Notes under the pieces: model-generated
What the model was told of the DNA's origin: nothing
What the model saw: only the letters and a program-made list of their open reading frames with translations
The model's database searches: none
Position numbers and translations under genes: made by a program
Assembly (NCBI RefSeq): GCF_015689195.1
Contig: NZ_CP065044.1
Coordinates: 4,030,001 to 4,094,000, forward strand
Length of the DNA stretch: 64,000 nt
From: Pectobacterium aroidearum
GTDB lineage: Bacteria; Pseudomonadota; Gammaproteobacteria; Enterobacterales; Enterobacteriaceae
Direction of reading: 5' to 3'
Part shown: one piece after another, positions 1 to 9,263 of the stretch
Layout: the number at the start of each line of letters is the position of its first letter
Numbering within the stretch: the stretch's first letter is position 1

Positions 1-567
1 GCTCACCTTCCAGGTCTTCAGAATATCGTCCGGCGGCATCAAGCCTTCCGGGCCGCTCCATTCGCCGGAATAGACGTAGCTGATGTGCGTACTCTGCGGT
101 GCGGCACATTCCACGCTCCGCGCATCATCACCTTGTCCCAACTGGCAGGACTCGAACGCTTTGCTATAGGTATTGCTAAAAGCGTCACCGATTTTCACGC
201 CACCTGCGCTGCCAATCGCGGGATCCATGACCTCAACTTTGCGCACGCTGCCCTTCGGCTGACCGCTGATGATCATCTTCACGTCTTTACCATCCAGCGC
301 CTGATAAAACGCGACCAGTTGACCGTTGGAGGTACCCATTCCGCTACGCAGTTGATAACCACCATCCAGCGCGCTCTGTAGCGCCCCTTCAGACAGTGGC
401 GTACCGGCATTGATACCACCGACACCCGCATCACTCACTTCCAGCGAACTACCGAACCAGTTAAACGGTGACAGGCTGGACCAGGAGAAATGGGAAAGCG
501 TGCTGCATCCACTCAGCACCAGCGGTAAACCCAGCACCAGCGATAAACCCAGCGGGCGAAAATTCAT
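1..567 (-). CDS. yfeY: YfeY-like RpoE-regulated lipoprotein (3' end outside window)
   Basis: Translating the minus strand from the ATG at 565-567 gives an open frame of 189 codons running off the left edge. The N-terminus is a lipoprotein signal (MNFRPLGLSLVLG... then LVLSGCS, a lipobox with Cys21). The rest closely matches E. coli YfeY: SxFNWFGSS near residue 40, a YQLRSGMGTSNG block, DDARSVECAA, and SGEWSGPEGLMPPDD near the end. E. coli YfeY is only a little longer (about 191 aa), so probably only a few residues are missing. Its molecular role is unknown; in E. coli it is a sigma-E regulated envelope lipoprotein. In E. coli yfeY lies close to ypeA; here the fus operon sits between them. A sigma-E-like promoter lies upstream at 626-653. 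Confidence 0.85.
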   Translation of the reverse strand, partial: MNFRPLGLSLVLGLPLVLSGCSTLSHFSWSSLSPFNWFGSSLEVSDAGVGGINAGTPLSEGALQSALDGGYQLRSGMGTSNGQLVAFYQALDGKDVKMIISGQPKGSVRKVEVMDPAIGSAGGVKIGDAFSNTYSKAFESCQLGQGDDARSVECAAPQSTHISYVYSGEWSGPEGLMPPDDILKTWKVS

Positions 568-625
568 GGTATGTACTCCTCAAGATTGAGCGGCTTCCGT
601 CGTCAGCCACCCTGTAAGATGGGGA

Positions 626-653
626 TTGGAGTCTGCAAGCGACGAAAAGTGCC
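626..653 (-). promoter_or_regulatory. Putative sigma-E promoter of yfeY
   Basis: Read on the minus strand, GGCACTT (647-653, consensus GGAACTT) is followed after 16 bp by TCCAA (626-630, consensus TCTGA/TCTAA). It lies about 60 bp upstream of the yfeY ATG, and E. coli YfeY is known as RpoE-regulated. A sigma-70-like TATAAT also occurs a little further upstream (about 681-686), so this is an inference. Confidence 0.45.
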
Positions 654-717
654 GTAAAAGACGGGATAATCTTGTGAGGGATTATAGAGGGCATACGAAA
701 AGAAACCTACCAGAACC

Positions 718-747
718 GCAGGCCTCCCGGCACTCGGAAGGCCTGCG
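718..747 (-). terminator. Hairpin downstream of fusD
   Basis: A 9-bp perfect inverted repeat (cgcaggcct at 718-726, aggcctgcg at 739-747) lies just past the fusD stop codon. It has no clear T-run on the minus strand, so it may be a weak terminator or a 3'-protecting hairpin. Confidence 0.4.
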
Positions 748-754
748 GGCAACA

Positions 755-2428
755 TCAACTGCGCTGTGAGGCAAAATCCGTTAAGTCATAACGATGCGAG
801 AACAGATCGTCCAGCTCCGTCTGGTGCGTAATCGCCACCACGGTACACGCAGGCAACGCCATCTTGACCAGCGCCAAAAGCTGCCTGGCGGCGTCATGAT
901 CCAGATTGCTGGTCGCTTCATCCAGATAAAGCGTATCGGGTTTGGCAATCAGCGCGCGGGCAAAGGCGACACGCTGCCGCTCTCCACCGGAGAAGACGCG
1001 ATCCCAATTCAGTTGCTCATCCAGGCGATCGCGCCACGCGCCGAGCCCGACGCTATCCAGCGTCTGACGCAGCATTTCGCTGTCAGCCAGCGGCGGGTGC
1101 GGATAGCAGAGAATCTCCGCCAGCGTACCCTGCCCCAGATAGCTTTGCTGCGGTAACAGCAGACTACGCCCTTCCGGTGCCTGCCAGCGACCATCGTAAT
1201 AGGGCCACAGGCCGTTTAACGTACGCAGCAGCGTTGACTTCCCTAGCCCACTGCGGCCAGCAAATTTACTCCAGCTCCCCGCTTCGCAGCTCAGATCCAC
1301 ATGTTGCAACAGCGGAGAACCCTGCGGCGTGGTGAAAGAAAGCTGATCAATACGTAAATCCTGTCCTACCGGCGCATCGACCTGTTCAGACTGGTGACGT
1401 TTGATTTCTTCCTTAAACTGGCTCAAACGCGCCATACTGGCAGAAAGAATCACGAACTCTTTGTACTTATGGATAAACCAGCTCAACGCACCGTGTACTT
1501 GCGCAAACGCCCCGCGGATCTGCATCAACCCACCCAGCGTTACCGTTTTACTCAGGAAAGCAGGCAGAGCGGCAAAGACCGGCACAATCTGGCTTACACG
1601 CATATAGCCTGTGGTGAAGAAGCCCAGATTACGCTCGGCATTCATAAAACGCCCCCAGTTCGACACGATGGCAGAGAAATGCCGCTGAAGATGGCTTTTC
1701 TCTTGCGCTTCGCCGCCGTACAGCGCGATTTGCTCGGCGTTATCATGCTTACGCAGCAGCGCCGCACGGAAATCGGCCTCTGCCTTTTGCTTCTCATAAT
1801 TAATATTATGCAGACGTTTCCCGACCACATGCGTAATCAGGCTGCCGAGCAGCGTATACAGAATAGCTATCCAGACCAGATAACCTTCGATTACCCACTC
1901 TTTGCCAAACAGCGTAAAGCGCTGAACGCCCGATAATCCCCACAGAATGACGACAAAAGAGAACAAACGCGCGGTCACGATCAAAAATTCGATGACCAGA
2001 CTAACGGCTTTGTCGACAAACAGGTTGATATCTTCGGCAATACGCTGGTCTGGGTTATCAATCTTGCCCGCAACTGACATCCGATAAAATGCCCGCTTCG
2101 CCAGCCAGCTATCTACCAGCTCAGCGGTTAACGCGGTACGCCAGCGGATAATCAGCAGTTTGGTAAACCACTCCTGATACACGATCGACCCGATATAGAG
2201 CAGGATGTAAACGCCGTATTCTTTCATCAGAGACAGCAGCAAATTGCTGTCGAATGCGCCTAACGCATCATAAAACGTCTTACTCCATTCGTTTAACAAC
2301 ACATTGAGATAGACGATCATCCCACCCATCGAAATGGTTACGAGCAGTAGGAGCCATGCCTGCCAGCTGCGTTTGCCGCCCCAGAAGGGACGGCACAGAT
2401 CGACAAACTGTGCCATAACCTTCTTCAC
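755..2428 (-). CDS. fusD: FusD: YddA/SbmA-type ABC exporter of the ferredoxin-uptake operon
   Basis: This is a 557-aa half-transporter with an SbmA/BacA-type membrane domain (helices in about residues 20-340) followed by an ABC ATPase. It shows Walker A GRSGLGKST, signature FSGGERQRVAFARAL and Walker B TLYLDEATSNLD, ending in a switch His (AITHQ). It resembles E. coli YddA, whose gene sits with a TonB receptor and pqqL. Here it is the last gene of the fus operon. It starts with GTG at 2426-2428, which overlaps the fusC stop (GTGA), with AGAGG 7 bases upstream. In Pectobacterium the FusD homologue is proposed to move peptide fragments of imported ferredoxin out of the periplasmic cycle; the direction and substrate are inferred, not visible here. 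Confidence 0.88.
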   Translation of the reverse strand: MKKVMAQFVDLCRPFWGGKRSWQAWLLLLVTISMGGMIVYLNVLLNEWSKTFYDALGAFDSNLLLSLMKEYGVYILLYIGSIVYQEWFTKLLIIRWRTALTAELVDSWLAKRAFYRMSVAGKIDNPDQRIAEDINLFVDKAVSLVIEFLIVTARLFSFVVILWGLSGVQRFTLFGKEWVIEGYLVWIAILYTLLGSLITHVVGKRLHNINYEKQKAEADFRAALLRKHDNAEQIALYGGEAQEKSHLQRHFSAIVSNWGRFMNAERNLGFFTTGYMRVSQIVPVFAALPAFLSKTVTLGGLMQIRGAFAQVHGALSWFIHKYKEFVILSASMARLSQFKEEIKRHQSEQVDAPVGQDLRIDQLSFTTPQGSPLLQHVDLSCEAGSWSKFAGRSGLGKSTLLRTLNGLWPYYDGRWQAPEGRSLLLPQQSYLGQGTLAEILCYPHPPLADSEMLRQTLDSVGLGAWRDRLDEQLNWDRVFSGGERQRVAFARALIAKPDTLYLDEATSNLDHDAARQLLALVKMALPACTVVAITHQTELDDLFSHRYDLTDFASQRS

Positions 2429-5199
2429 TCTTTCACCTCTTGCGGCAAGGTGATGTAAAGCACGCGGTTATCCGGGTTATACAGCTTCGCTGACATCGCA
2501 CGTACGCTGTCCAGCGTGATGCTGTCCGCGAGTGTAGAGACGCTGCTCAGATAACGCGGATCGTCATAGTGGCGATAGCTCAGAAGCAAACGGCGTTGTA
2601 TGGTCATCAGATCGCCCTGACGCCCTTTTTCCGCACGGATGAACTGTGCTTTCTGGTCGTCCACATCTTCCTGAGTAATCGTCGTTGGCAGTTCAGCAAA
2701 GACCTGCTCAGCCAGTTTCCACAGCTCCTGCGCACGCTCAGGTGCACTGCTGAAGCTCACTTCGGTCTCAATACGCTGTTTTTTATCTTCCAGTTCGCTA
2801 TCGACACGCATGCGGTAAATACCCAGCGCATCATCACGCAGGCTCGTCTTGAGATATTTATTCGCGATATTACGAGCAACGCTCACCTGCACCGCCGCCT
2901 GTGGTGTCCACGTATGCGGCGTGAAACTCCAGGTGCGGATATCGGCGCGCGGTTCGATACTGATAGCCGATGTCGCCTCACGTTTACCCGGCAACGCCAG
3001 ATATGATTTTACTTCGCTGGCAGGCTGGCGCGGGATTGTCGCTAAATAGCGCTCAACTTGCGGTAACAGCTGTGCAGCAGGCATATCCGCGATCAGATAG
3101 TACGTCACGGGTGCAGAAGCCGCTTTATGCCACTGTGACAGCAAGGCTGGCGCGGAAACGTGCTTCAGTTCTTCAATTTCAGGCTGCTGCCAGGCTGGCT
3201 CGCCAAAACGTAATTTGGCGATATCACTGGCTCGTTTTCCTGACACGGACTGATCGTCATTGGCCTTCTGACGCGCCAGACCCATCATGCTTTCTTTCAT
3301 CACATCAGGATCGATACCCGGCGCGACATTCATTTCGCGGTATAGGCCAAAAAGATTCGCCAATTCCTTAATCGGAGCCAGTCCACTCAGCGTCAACTGA
3401 TCGGCATCATGAGAAACCATAATCGACAGGGATTTCTCTTTTTTCCAGTTAGCGAGCGCTTCTCCACTCCACGTTGCGGGACCACTTTGCTCAACCAACT
3501 GGCTTGCCAACTGCGCCTGCCACGGGTTCATTGACGTCGCCATAAACCCAGCCTGACTCACGGCGGTCAGCCAGACTTTTTTACCGGCTTCCGGCGCACG
3601 CAGCCATACCACACGGTCACCGTTGCTCAACTGCCACTGCTCTACCTTCTGTGCGGCAAAGGTCTTCACCGCCGTGCGTTTTCCGCTTTGCGTCACCACT
3701 GGAAGCTCAGGAATGACTTTCTCCTTTTCTACCTGCAGCGGTGCCAGCGGTGCAGCGGCCCACTGCGCCTGTAACTTACGAATCGCCTCTGGTTTAGGCA
3801 GCGTGAACGGCGTCGCGCCCGGCACGCTAAACTGCACCAGCGTATCCGGTGAAGCTAACCAGCGTTGCAAATGACGATTCACGTCTTCAGTCGTGATGGT
3901 GTCCAGCATTTCCAGCGCCTCTTTACCACGCTGCTGGCTGCCGACATAAGGGCGATCCTGCTGCCAGACGATGGTCAACTGCTGAACCCAATCCGCAAAT
4001 TCACGGGTTTCGGGGGTATCACTCATACGCTGCGCGACTTCACGGATATCGGATGTGATCTCCGAAATATCCTGCGCATTTAACGGATAGCGCTTTAACC
4101 GCTCAATTTCTTTCAGCACAGCGGAAATGGCAGCGTCATGGCCACCCGGCATTACATTCGCAAAAAAGCCCAGCGCGGCCGTCGTTTTACCGATATCCGA
4201 TTTACGCGCGACCAGACTACTGGCGTCCTGCGGCAATTCGGTTTTCTGTCGACGAATCTGGCGCGTGAGCGCAGACATCGTGATTTGCGTCAGCAAACGA
4301 TGGCGCAGCTCAGGCTGACCGAAGGTATCTTTGTCATTGAAACGATAGACAAACGACACCTGGCTGCTACCGCTTTGGCTATCCTGCAAGCGTGCAACTT
4401 TGAGTTGCGGTTTCAGTAACGGCTCGTAGTAATCACGAGCTGGCACAGCAACATTAGGCAGCGGTGCAAAATAGCGTTGAATTTCACGTTCCGCATCGGC
4501 AGGCGTGATATCACCAATAATCATCAAACGCATATTCGACGGGTGATACCAGCGCTGATAGAAATCCTGTAATACGCTGGCCGGCGTTTCATTAATCGAC
4601 TGTTCCGTGCCAATCGTCGGGCGGGAAGGATAACGGGAGTCGTGGCGAATTGCCTGTACACGCTGCTGGTTCATGCGTTCCGCTACGCCCAGCTTGCCAC
4701 GCCACTCTTCCAGAATAATTTTTCGCTCATCGTCGAGATCGGCTTGCGACAACTTGGCATGCCCCGTCATCTGGCTCAGCGCCTGTAACGTCGTCCCCAG
4801 ATCGCGATTCCCTTTTGGCGGGCTCATCATGTACATGGTGCGCTCGTAGTTGGTCACGGCGTTATAGCTCTGTCCGCGTCCCCATCCCTGCTTGTGCAGT
4901 TCCGTACTCACACCTTGAGGAAACGCGTCACTGGCGCGAAACACCATGTGTTCCACCATGTGCGCCACGCCGGATTCATTGTCTTTCTCATCAATCGAAC
5001 CGACATCAACAATCAGGCGAATATCCACCCGCGATTTCTGCCCCTCCAACGGCACGAGGGTATAACGAAATCCGTTCGCCAGCGTTCCTTCTTTAAAAAC
5101 CGGCAACGGACTTTTTATTTCTTCAGCCTGGCTCACCACGCTTCCCGCTAACAGGCCGACAGCCGTTAGCGATAACCAGCAACATTTCTTCCAGTTCAT
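2425..5199 (-). CDS. fusC: FusC: periplasmic M16 zinc protease that cleaves imported ferredoxin
   Basis: This is a 924-aa M16-family (pitrilysin/PqqL-like) metalloprotease. The ATG at 5197-5199 is preferred over a longer frame because it has AAAAGG 5 bases upstream and begins a proper signal peptide (MNWKKCCWLSLTAVGLLAG...SQAEE). The inverted zinc motif HMVEH is at residues 80-84, with the distal zinc ligand in DDERKIILEEW. The length fits the two-lobed four-domain M16 architecture. In Pectobacterium the homologue is the protease that cuts plant [2Fe-2S] ferredoxin after import, releasing iron. The gene is downstream of fusA across a 104-bp gap holding a strong hairpin, and is coupled by overlap to fusD. 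Confidence 0.93.
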   Translation of the reverse strand: MNWKKCCWLSLTAVGLLAGSVVSQAEEIKSPLPVFKEGTLANGFRYTLVPLEGQKSRVDIRLIVDVGSIDEKDNESGVAHMVEHMVFRASDAFPQGVSTELHKQGWGRGQSYNAVTNYERTMYMMSPPKGNRDLGTTLQALSQMTGHAKLSQADLDDERKIILEEWRGKLGVAERMNQQRVQAIRHDSRYPSRPTIGTEQSINETPASVLQDFYQRWYHPSNMRLMIIGDITPADAEREIQRYFAPLPNVAVPARDYYEPLLKPQLKVARLQDSQSGSSQVSFVYRFNDKDTFGQPELRHRLLTQITMSALTRQIRRQKTELPQDASSLVARKSDIGKTTAALGFFANVMPGGHDAAISAVLKEIERLKRYPLNAQDISEITSDIREVAQRMSDTPETREFADWVQQLTIVWQQDRPYVGSQQRGKEALEMLDTITTEDVNRHLQRWLASPDTLVQFSVPGATPFTLPKPEAIRKLQAQWAAAPLAPLQVEKEKVIPELPVVTQSGKRTAVKTFAAQKVEQWQLSNGDRVVWLRAPEAGKKVWLTAVSQAGFMATSMNPWQAQLASQLVEQSGPATWSGEALANWKKEKSLSIMVSHDADQLTLSGLAPIKELANLFGLYREMNVAPGIDPDVMKESMMGLARQKANDDQSVSGKRASDIAKLRFGEPAWQQPEIEELKHVSAPALLSQWHKAASAPVTYYLIADMPAAQLLPQVERYLATIPRQPASEVKSYLALPGKREATSAISIEPRADIRTWSFTPHTWTPQAAVQVSVARNIANKYLKTSLRDDALGIYRMRVDSELEDKKQRIETEVSFSSAPERAQELWKLAEQVFAELPTTITQEDVDDQKAQFIRAEKGRQGDLMTIQRRLLLSYRHYDDPRYLSSVSTLADSITLDSVRAMSAKLYNPDNRVLYITLPQEVKE

Positions 5200-5257
5200 A
5201 ACAACCTTTTCGTTTTTATTTTGCCTGAGAGGCAATTTCTTAGCGCATAGATGCAAA

Positions 5258-5298
5258 ATGCCCCGTCATTCGTCGCATGCTGACGAATGACGGGGCAT
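5258..5298 (-). terminator. Perfect 17-bp hairpin between fusA and fusC
   Basis: atgccccgtcattcgtc (5258-5274) and its exact complement (5282-5298) enclose a 7-nt loop, starting a few bases after the fusA stop codon. On the minus strand the stem is followed by a short T stretch (TTTTGC). It could act as a partial intrinsic terminator or as a 3' stabiliser that lowers fusCD expression relative to fusA. Confidence 0.6.
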
Positions 5299-5303
5299 AG
5301 GAT

Positions 5304-7907
5304 TTACCAGGTGTAAGCAACACCAAGCCAGAACTGACGGCCGGGTTTATAGGTAACAGTGCTGTTAGTAGAACTCACCTTCTGCTGAGTTTCTACTACG
5401 TTATCCAAAACGTTCAGCACATCCAAAGTAATATCCAGCGTCTGAGTTTTGTATACCGGTTGTGAATAGGAAAAACGCCAGTCGTAGGAGATAAAGTCAT
5501 CGTATTGAGTTGAGATATACTCTATAGCGCTTCCTGTAAAGCTAGGATCCGCGCCGCACGCTGAGCTCCCGCCAGGACACACCGTCGCCGATGATAAGGT
5601 AGTATACCCTTTGTAACCAGAGGTATAGCCGACGCGTTGCCCCCAGTTGAGACGAATCGCTGGGAAGTAAGTATCTACATTCAGGAAGGCAGTCCAGGGC
5701 GTATTGAAGTCCATGGCATCCATATCGCCTTTATACATTAACTTATTGTCAACAATCACCCGACTCTCATCTGAATTCACATCATCGTAATAAGCAATTG
5801 AGTTAGCTTTATTTTCTGCGATACCAGCTCCAAATTTCCAATTCACTTCAGCAAAACTGAAGCGGTGCGGACTGATAGGTTCGACTTCCAGAGACAATGT
5901 ATTCCCTTCTGTCCGGCCAGCATTATTCATCACGCGGTAGCGTTGCCCAGCAACGGTCATTGATTCAGCACCAAACTGATCTTTCCCCTTGCGATTAACC
6001 CATTTGGCGGTCCACACAGTATTCATAACGCGCTGTGATAATCCCAGTGTTATCTCGTCACTATAAGGCGTGTTTAAATCAGAAATATCATAATCAAGAC
6101 CCGCAATTCTTGCAGGGTTGGAAATCCATGGATCGTTGGCTGACGTACGGTTTTGAATAATATTCGTGTTAATTCCCTGACGCAGCTTATATGACAGCAT
6201 ATTCGCGCCATAATAGCGATTCGCCCCACCAAACAGACGTGTTGACCGATCGCCAAAAACATCATAAGAAGCAGAAAAACGGGGAGCGAAATTTAAATTT
6301 CCTAGGAAATCATCATAACTAGCACGCACTCCGGGGGTCACTTCTACACGACCCAAAGAAATACTATCCTGAAGGTAAAGAGCGTAATTGGTATAGCTTC
6401 CCTCAACGGTACGCTCTGGATATAGAGTCCGACTTTTGAAATATTGTTCCCCGTCAACGCAATAATCATCCCCAGATTGACACACTACATTCTTATCTAT
6501 CGTTGGTGTAGCACGGCTTGAGCTAACATCGCTAAAGCGGCGGTATCTTGTATTATAAGAATCAACTTGCCAACCTAAATCTAACTGATGCTGGGTTCCC
6601 CAAATTGCTAAAGGGTTAAGCTCATAGTTCTGCTTTAATGTAATTGTGCTTTTTTCTGTTGCAAACTTTCCGTATCCTCCTATCAATGAATTTTGATAGG
6701 TACGGGCAGGAGAGGAACTAATCCAATCTATTTGCTCGGAAATAAAGTTAGAAGATGTATTATAACGCTGCCAAGTAGCAAAATAGCTCGCCTCATGTTC
6801 AATTTTATTCTGCTCGTACTGGTACCCAGCAAGACTGGTCATTTTCCCCCAATTGGCATTGTGCTCCCACTCCATATTGAAGCGGTAGCCCCCCCCCGTA
6901 TTGGTAAATGCCCCATTTTTAACATCTCTTTTGTAATATTTAGATTCGTGAGGGGAATACATGCCCATCATGCGAACAATATCGCCGTTATCCGTCAGAT
7001 AAGTACCCTTTAAAAGATAAGTTTCACTAATCCGTTCCTGATCTTTCCATGTCTGCAGGTACTGCTGATAATATGGAATATCTGACTGCTGGCGGTTATA
7101 GGCAAAAATAAAGCCCGCTTTATCACTCAATGGCTGATTAAATGTAGCCGAATAAAACTGTTTCTTAAATTTCGGTTGGTAGTAGAGGTTAGTAGCAGAA
7201 TAAAATTCCTCACTGATATTAGAATCAATGTGATAGCTAGTCCAACTGTCACTTGTGGTGCGGTAAGAGACTTTTCCAGATGCCTTATCCAACTTGGGAT
7301 CCATGAGTTTGGCATCTACCACACCACCGGTAAAATCACCGTATTTAGCAGATATATTACTGTCAAATACTTCCAGTGATTCAATCAACTCGGAGTTAAT
7401 CCAGAACGATTGCGTCCCCCCCGCAGGTAAATCTGTCGCGTTATAACCATCAGGATCTCCACTCAATACTCCCTTATTAGCTCCGGGATTGATATTGTTA
7501 TTATTCGATAACCCATCGATCATAAAATTATTGTTATAAAACTTCTCACCGTGGAACGAGACGTTCTCTGGTGCCAACTCACCCAGCGTATTGCTGCTAT
7601 TCGCCGTATTCGAGAACTGCACTGCGGGGTTATTTCTTAATAACTCAGGTATCGAACCATTGCCGGTTGGCATCTTCTTAATTTGCTCGGCATTAATAAT
7701 CTGCGTCCCCATCGACTGACTCGTCGGGGTTGAGCGAACTAAAATCGTATCTTCGCCGTTTCCTGAAGAAGAATCACCCTGCTGTTCTTCTTCAGTTTCT
7801 GCATTGTTTTTCTGCTGACTTTCATCAACAGAGTTGTCGTTTTGCTGTGCGAGTGCAGGCCCTGATAATAATGACAATAGCATCATTAAATAGACGTTCT
7901 TATTCAT
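5304..7907 (-). CDS. fusA: FusA: TonB-dependent outer-membrane ferredoxin receptor
   Basis: This 867-aa outer-membrane protein has a signal peptide (MNKNVYLMMLLSLLSGPALA), an acidic, Gln/Asn-rich linker (about 21-55), a plug domain (about 55-210, with GTQIINAEQIKKMP and FTGGVVDAK) and a long beta-barrel ending in FWLGVAYTW, a C-terminal aromatic typical of outer-membrane barrels. Two close Cys pairs (VVCQSGDDYC and TVCPGGSSAC) probably form loop disulfides. Its position between a TonB homologue and an M16 protease plus an SbmA-like ABC protein matches the Pectobacterium fus operon, where FusA imports plant ferredoxin and is parasitised by ferredoxin-containing pectocins. Base composition is visibly more AT-rich than the flanking core genes. 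The start ATG is at 7905-7907, with only a weak Shine-Dalgarno sequence. Confidence 0.92.
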   Translation of the reverse strand: MNKNVYLMMLLSLLSGPALAQQNDNSVDESQQKNNAETEEEQQGDSSSGNGEDTILVRSTPTSQSMGTQIINAEQIKKMPTGNGSIPELLRNNPAVQFSNTANSSNTLGELAPENVSFHGEKFYNNNFMIDGLSNNNNINPGANKGVLSGDPDGYNATDLPAGGTQSFWINSELIESLEVFDSNISAKYGDFTGGVVDAKLMDPKLDKASGKVSYRTTSDSWTSYHIDSNISEEFYSATNLYYQPKFKKQFYSATFNQPLSDKAGFIFAYNRQQSDIPYYQQYLQTWKDQERISETYLLKGTYLTDNGDIVRMMGMYSPHESKYYKRDVKNGAFTNTGGGYRFNMEWEHNANWGKMTSLAGYQYEQNKIEHEASYFATWQRYNTSSNFISEQIDWISSSPARTYQNSLIGGYGKFATEKSTITLKQNYELNPLAIWGTQHQLDLGWQVDSYNTRYRRFSDVSSSRATPTIDKNVVCQSGDDYCVDGEQYFKSRTLYPERTVEGSYTNYALYLQDSISLGRVEVTPGVRASYDDFLGNLNFAPRFSASYDVFGDRSTRLFGGANRYYGANMLSYKLRQGINTNIIQNRTSANDPWISNPARIAGLDYDISDLNTPYSDEITLGLSQRVMNTVWTAKWVNRKGKDQFGAESMTVAGQRYRVMNNAGRTEGNTLSLEVEPISPHRFSFAEVNWKFGAGIAENKANSIAYYDDVNSDESRVIVDNKLMYKGDMDAMDFNTPWTAFLNVDTYFPAIRLNWGQRVGYTSGYKGYTTLSSATVCPGGSSACGADPSFTGSAIEYISTQYDDFISYDWRFSYSQPVYKTQTLDITLDVLNVLDNVVETQQKVSSTNSTVTYKPGRQFWLGVAYTW

Positions 7908-7983
7908 TTATTCAAAATCCCCAGTGAACCCTATTAATTGAAAAATAAAATTATTTTTTTAATTACTGCATGTACATGTATTG

Positions 7984-8928
7984 CTAATCATCAACCTGAA
8001 TATGACCATTCAGTTTGAATACGATGGAAACCACCTGATTCTCTACGGGGGCTTCTGTTCGATAGCGCCAACGCGCCATGTCTTTCACCACGTCATCGCC
8101 AAATACGCCGTCTGGCGTTTCAGACAGAATCTGTACGTTAGTGACCGTACCGCTACTGGTAATATCGAATTTGACGCGCACTTTTCCTTCCACGCCCAGC
8201 GCTTTTGCCCGAGCGGGATAATTCACGCGGCGATGCAGAGCTTTGAAATTTTGACTATTGCTTTTACCTGCCCCACGAGTCGCCTGACCGCTATCGCTTT
8301 CTCCCGCTTTGGCCGTTGTTGCGCTCCCAGGCATACCAACCGAAGATGGCATGGGAGAAGGAGCATCACCGGTTTGCGCTGTTGCTACGGGAGACTCACT
8401 CTTCTTCTCGGTCTGTTGTGTCTGCTGCGTTCTGGCCTGCTGCGGTTCTTTCGGCTTCTCTTCCGGTTTCTTTTCAGGCTGTTTTTTCTCACGCACGGGC
8501 GGCTTTTTTTCCGCAACGGGTTTGCGCTCAATGACAGGCTGTTTAATTACGGGATTAGGGTGTTCTGGTAACGGCGTTAAAATCGGCATCACGACGGGAG
8601 TCGGTTGAGCAACGGGAGGATCGGCTACGGGTGGCGACGTGTCGGCAGCCTGTGACATCGCAGCAGCCATCATGGTCACCTGCATACTTCCGCCCGCACT
8701 TCCTGCCATATCTTCAATGTTTTCTTTTGGGGAATAGTGCAATAGAAAGAAAACTGCCAGTAACGCATGCGCCACACAGGACAACACAAAAAAGGCCAGA
8801 GAACGCCAGTTAGGCACATCGGGGGTCAATGCTGTTGTTGGAGAGGAATGAGTAAGAGGAGCCAGCAATGCGCTGCTACTAGTGCGATTCGCACCCAGTA
8901 ATGCCCCCTGAAGATTGTCACGACTCAC
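7984..8928 (-). CDS. fusB: FusB: TonB-like energy transducer dedicated to FusA
   Basis: This is a TonB homologue of 314 aa if it starts at GTG 8926-8928, which has GGAG 7 bases upstream. An in-frame ATG at 9045 would add 39 residues that do not look TonB-like. It has a cytoplasmic N-terminus, one membrane helix (LAFFVLSCVAHALLAVFFLL), a long Pro/Lys/Glu/Gln-rich periplasm-spanning stretch (VIERKPVAEKKPPVREKK onward), and a C-terminal TonB domain (about the last 80 residues: YPARAKALGVEGKVRVKF, ending SIVFKLNG). It heads the fus operon. The family role is to transmit inner-membrane energy to FusA; in Pectobacterium, FusB is reported to draw ferredoxin into the periplasm. No exbB/exbD is present in the window. 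Confidence 0.88.
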   Translation of the reverse strand: MSRDNLQGALLGANRTSSSALLAPLTHSSPTTALTPDVPNWRSLAFFVLSCVAHALLAVFFLLHYSPKENIEDMAGSAGGSMQVTMMAAAMSQAADTSPPVADPPVAQPTPVVMPILTPLPEHPNPVIKQPVIERKPVAEKKPPVREKKQPEKKPEEKPKEPQQARTQQTQQTEKKSESPVATAQTGDAPSPMPSSVGMPGSATTAKAGESDSGQATRGAGKSNSQNFKALHRRVNYPARAKALGVEGKVRVKFDITSSGTVTNVQILSETPDGVFGDDVVKDMARWRYRTEAPVENQVVSIVFKLNGHIQVDD

Positions 8929-9066
8929 TATCCAACTCCATCTCTTGAACTTCAACTTCCTGGTGTCAGTCGTGCAATCACAATCTTCCAGGCGATAAAA
9001 TGTAAGCAAGATCAGAACATGAAAAAACATGTCAAGATACAGCATGCAACATTAATAAATAATAAT

Positions 9067-9085
9067 ACAAATGATAATCGTTTTA
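9067..9085 (-). promoter_or_regulatory. Fur-box-like site upstream of fusB
   Basis: The stretch acaaatgataatcgtttta matches 13 of 19 positions of the Fur consensus, with an intact ATGATAATC core. It sits about 140 bp upstream of the fusB GTG in an AT-rich promoter region, implying iron repression of the operon. Confidence 0.6.
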
Positions 9086-9263
9086 CAAATGAAAACTATT
9101 ACCCATAAAGTCTAACAAATTGCATGTAATACCATTACAAAACTAAGCAATACGTTGAGTTAAAAAGGAAAAAGTGCGCTCATGAGGCGCACGTTTTACT
9201 GAAAGAGGAGTCTGAAGAGGGAAGCGGTGCAGAGGTTACGGCTTAGAACGGGTGAAATAATAA

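Noticed and set aside
9046-9263. Hidden gene between fusB and ypeA
   Set aside because: Only promoter features (Fur-like box, AT-rich tract) are seen; no usable frame.
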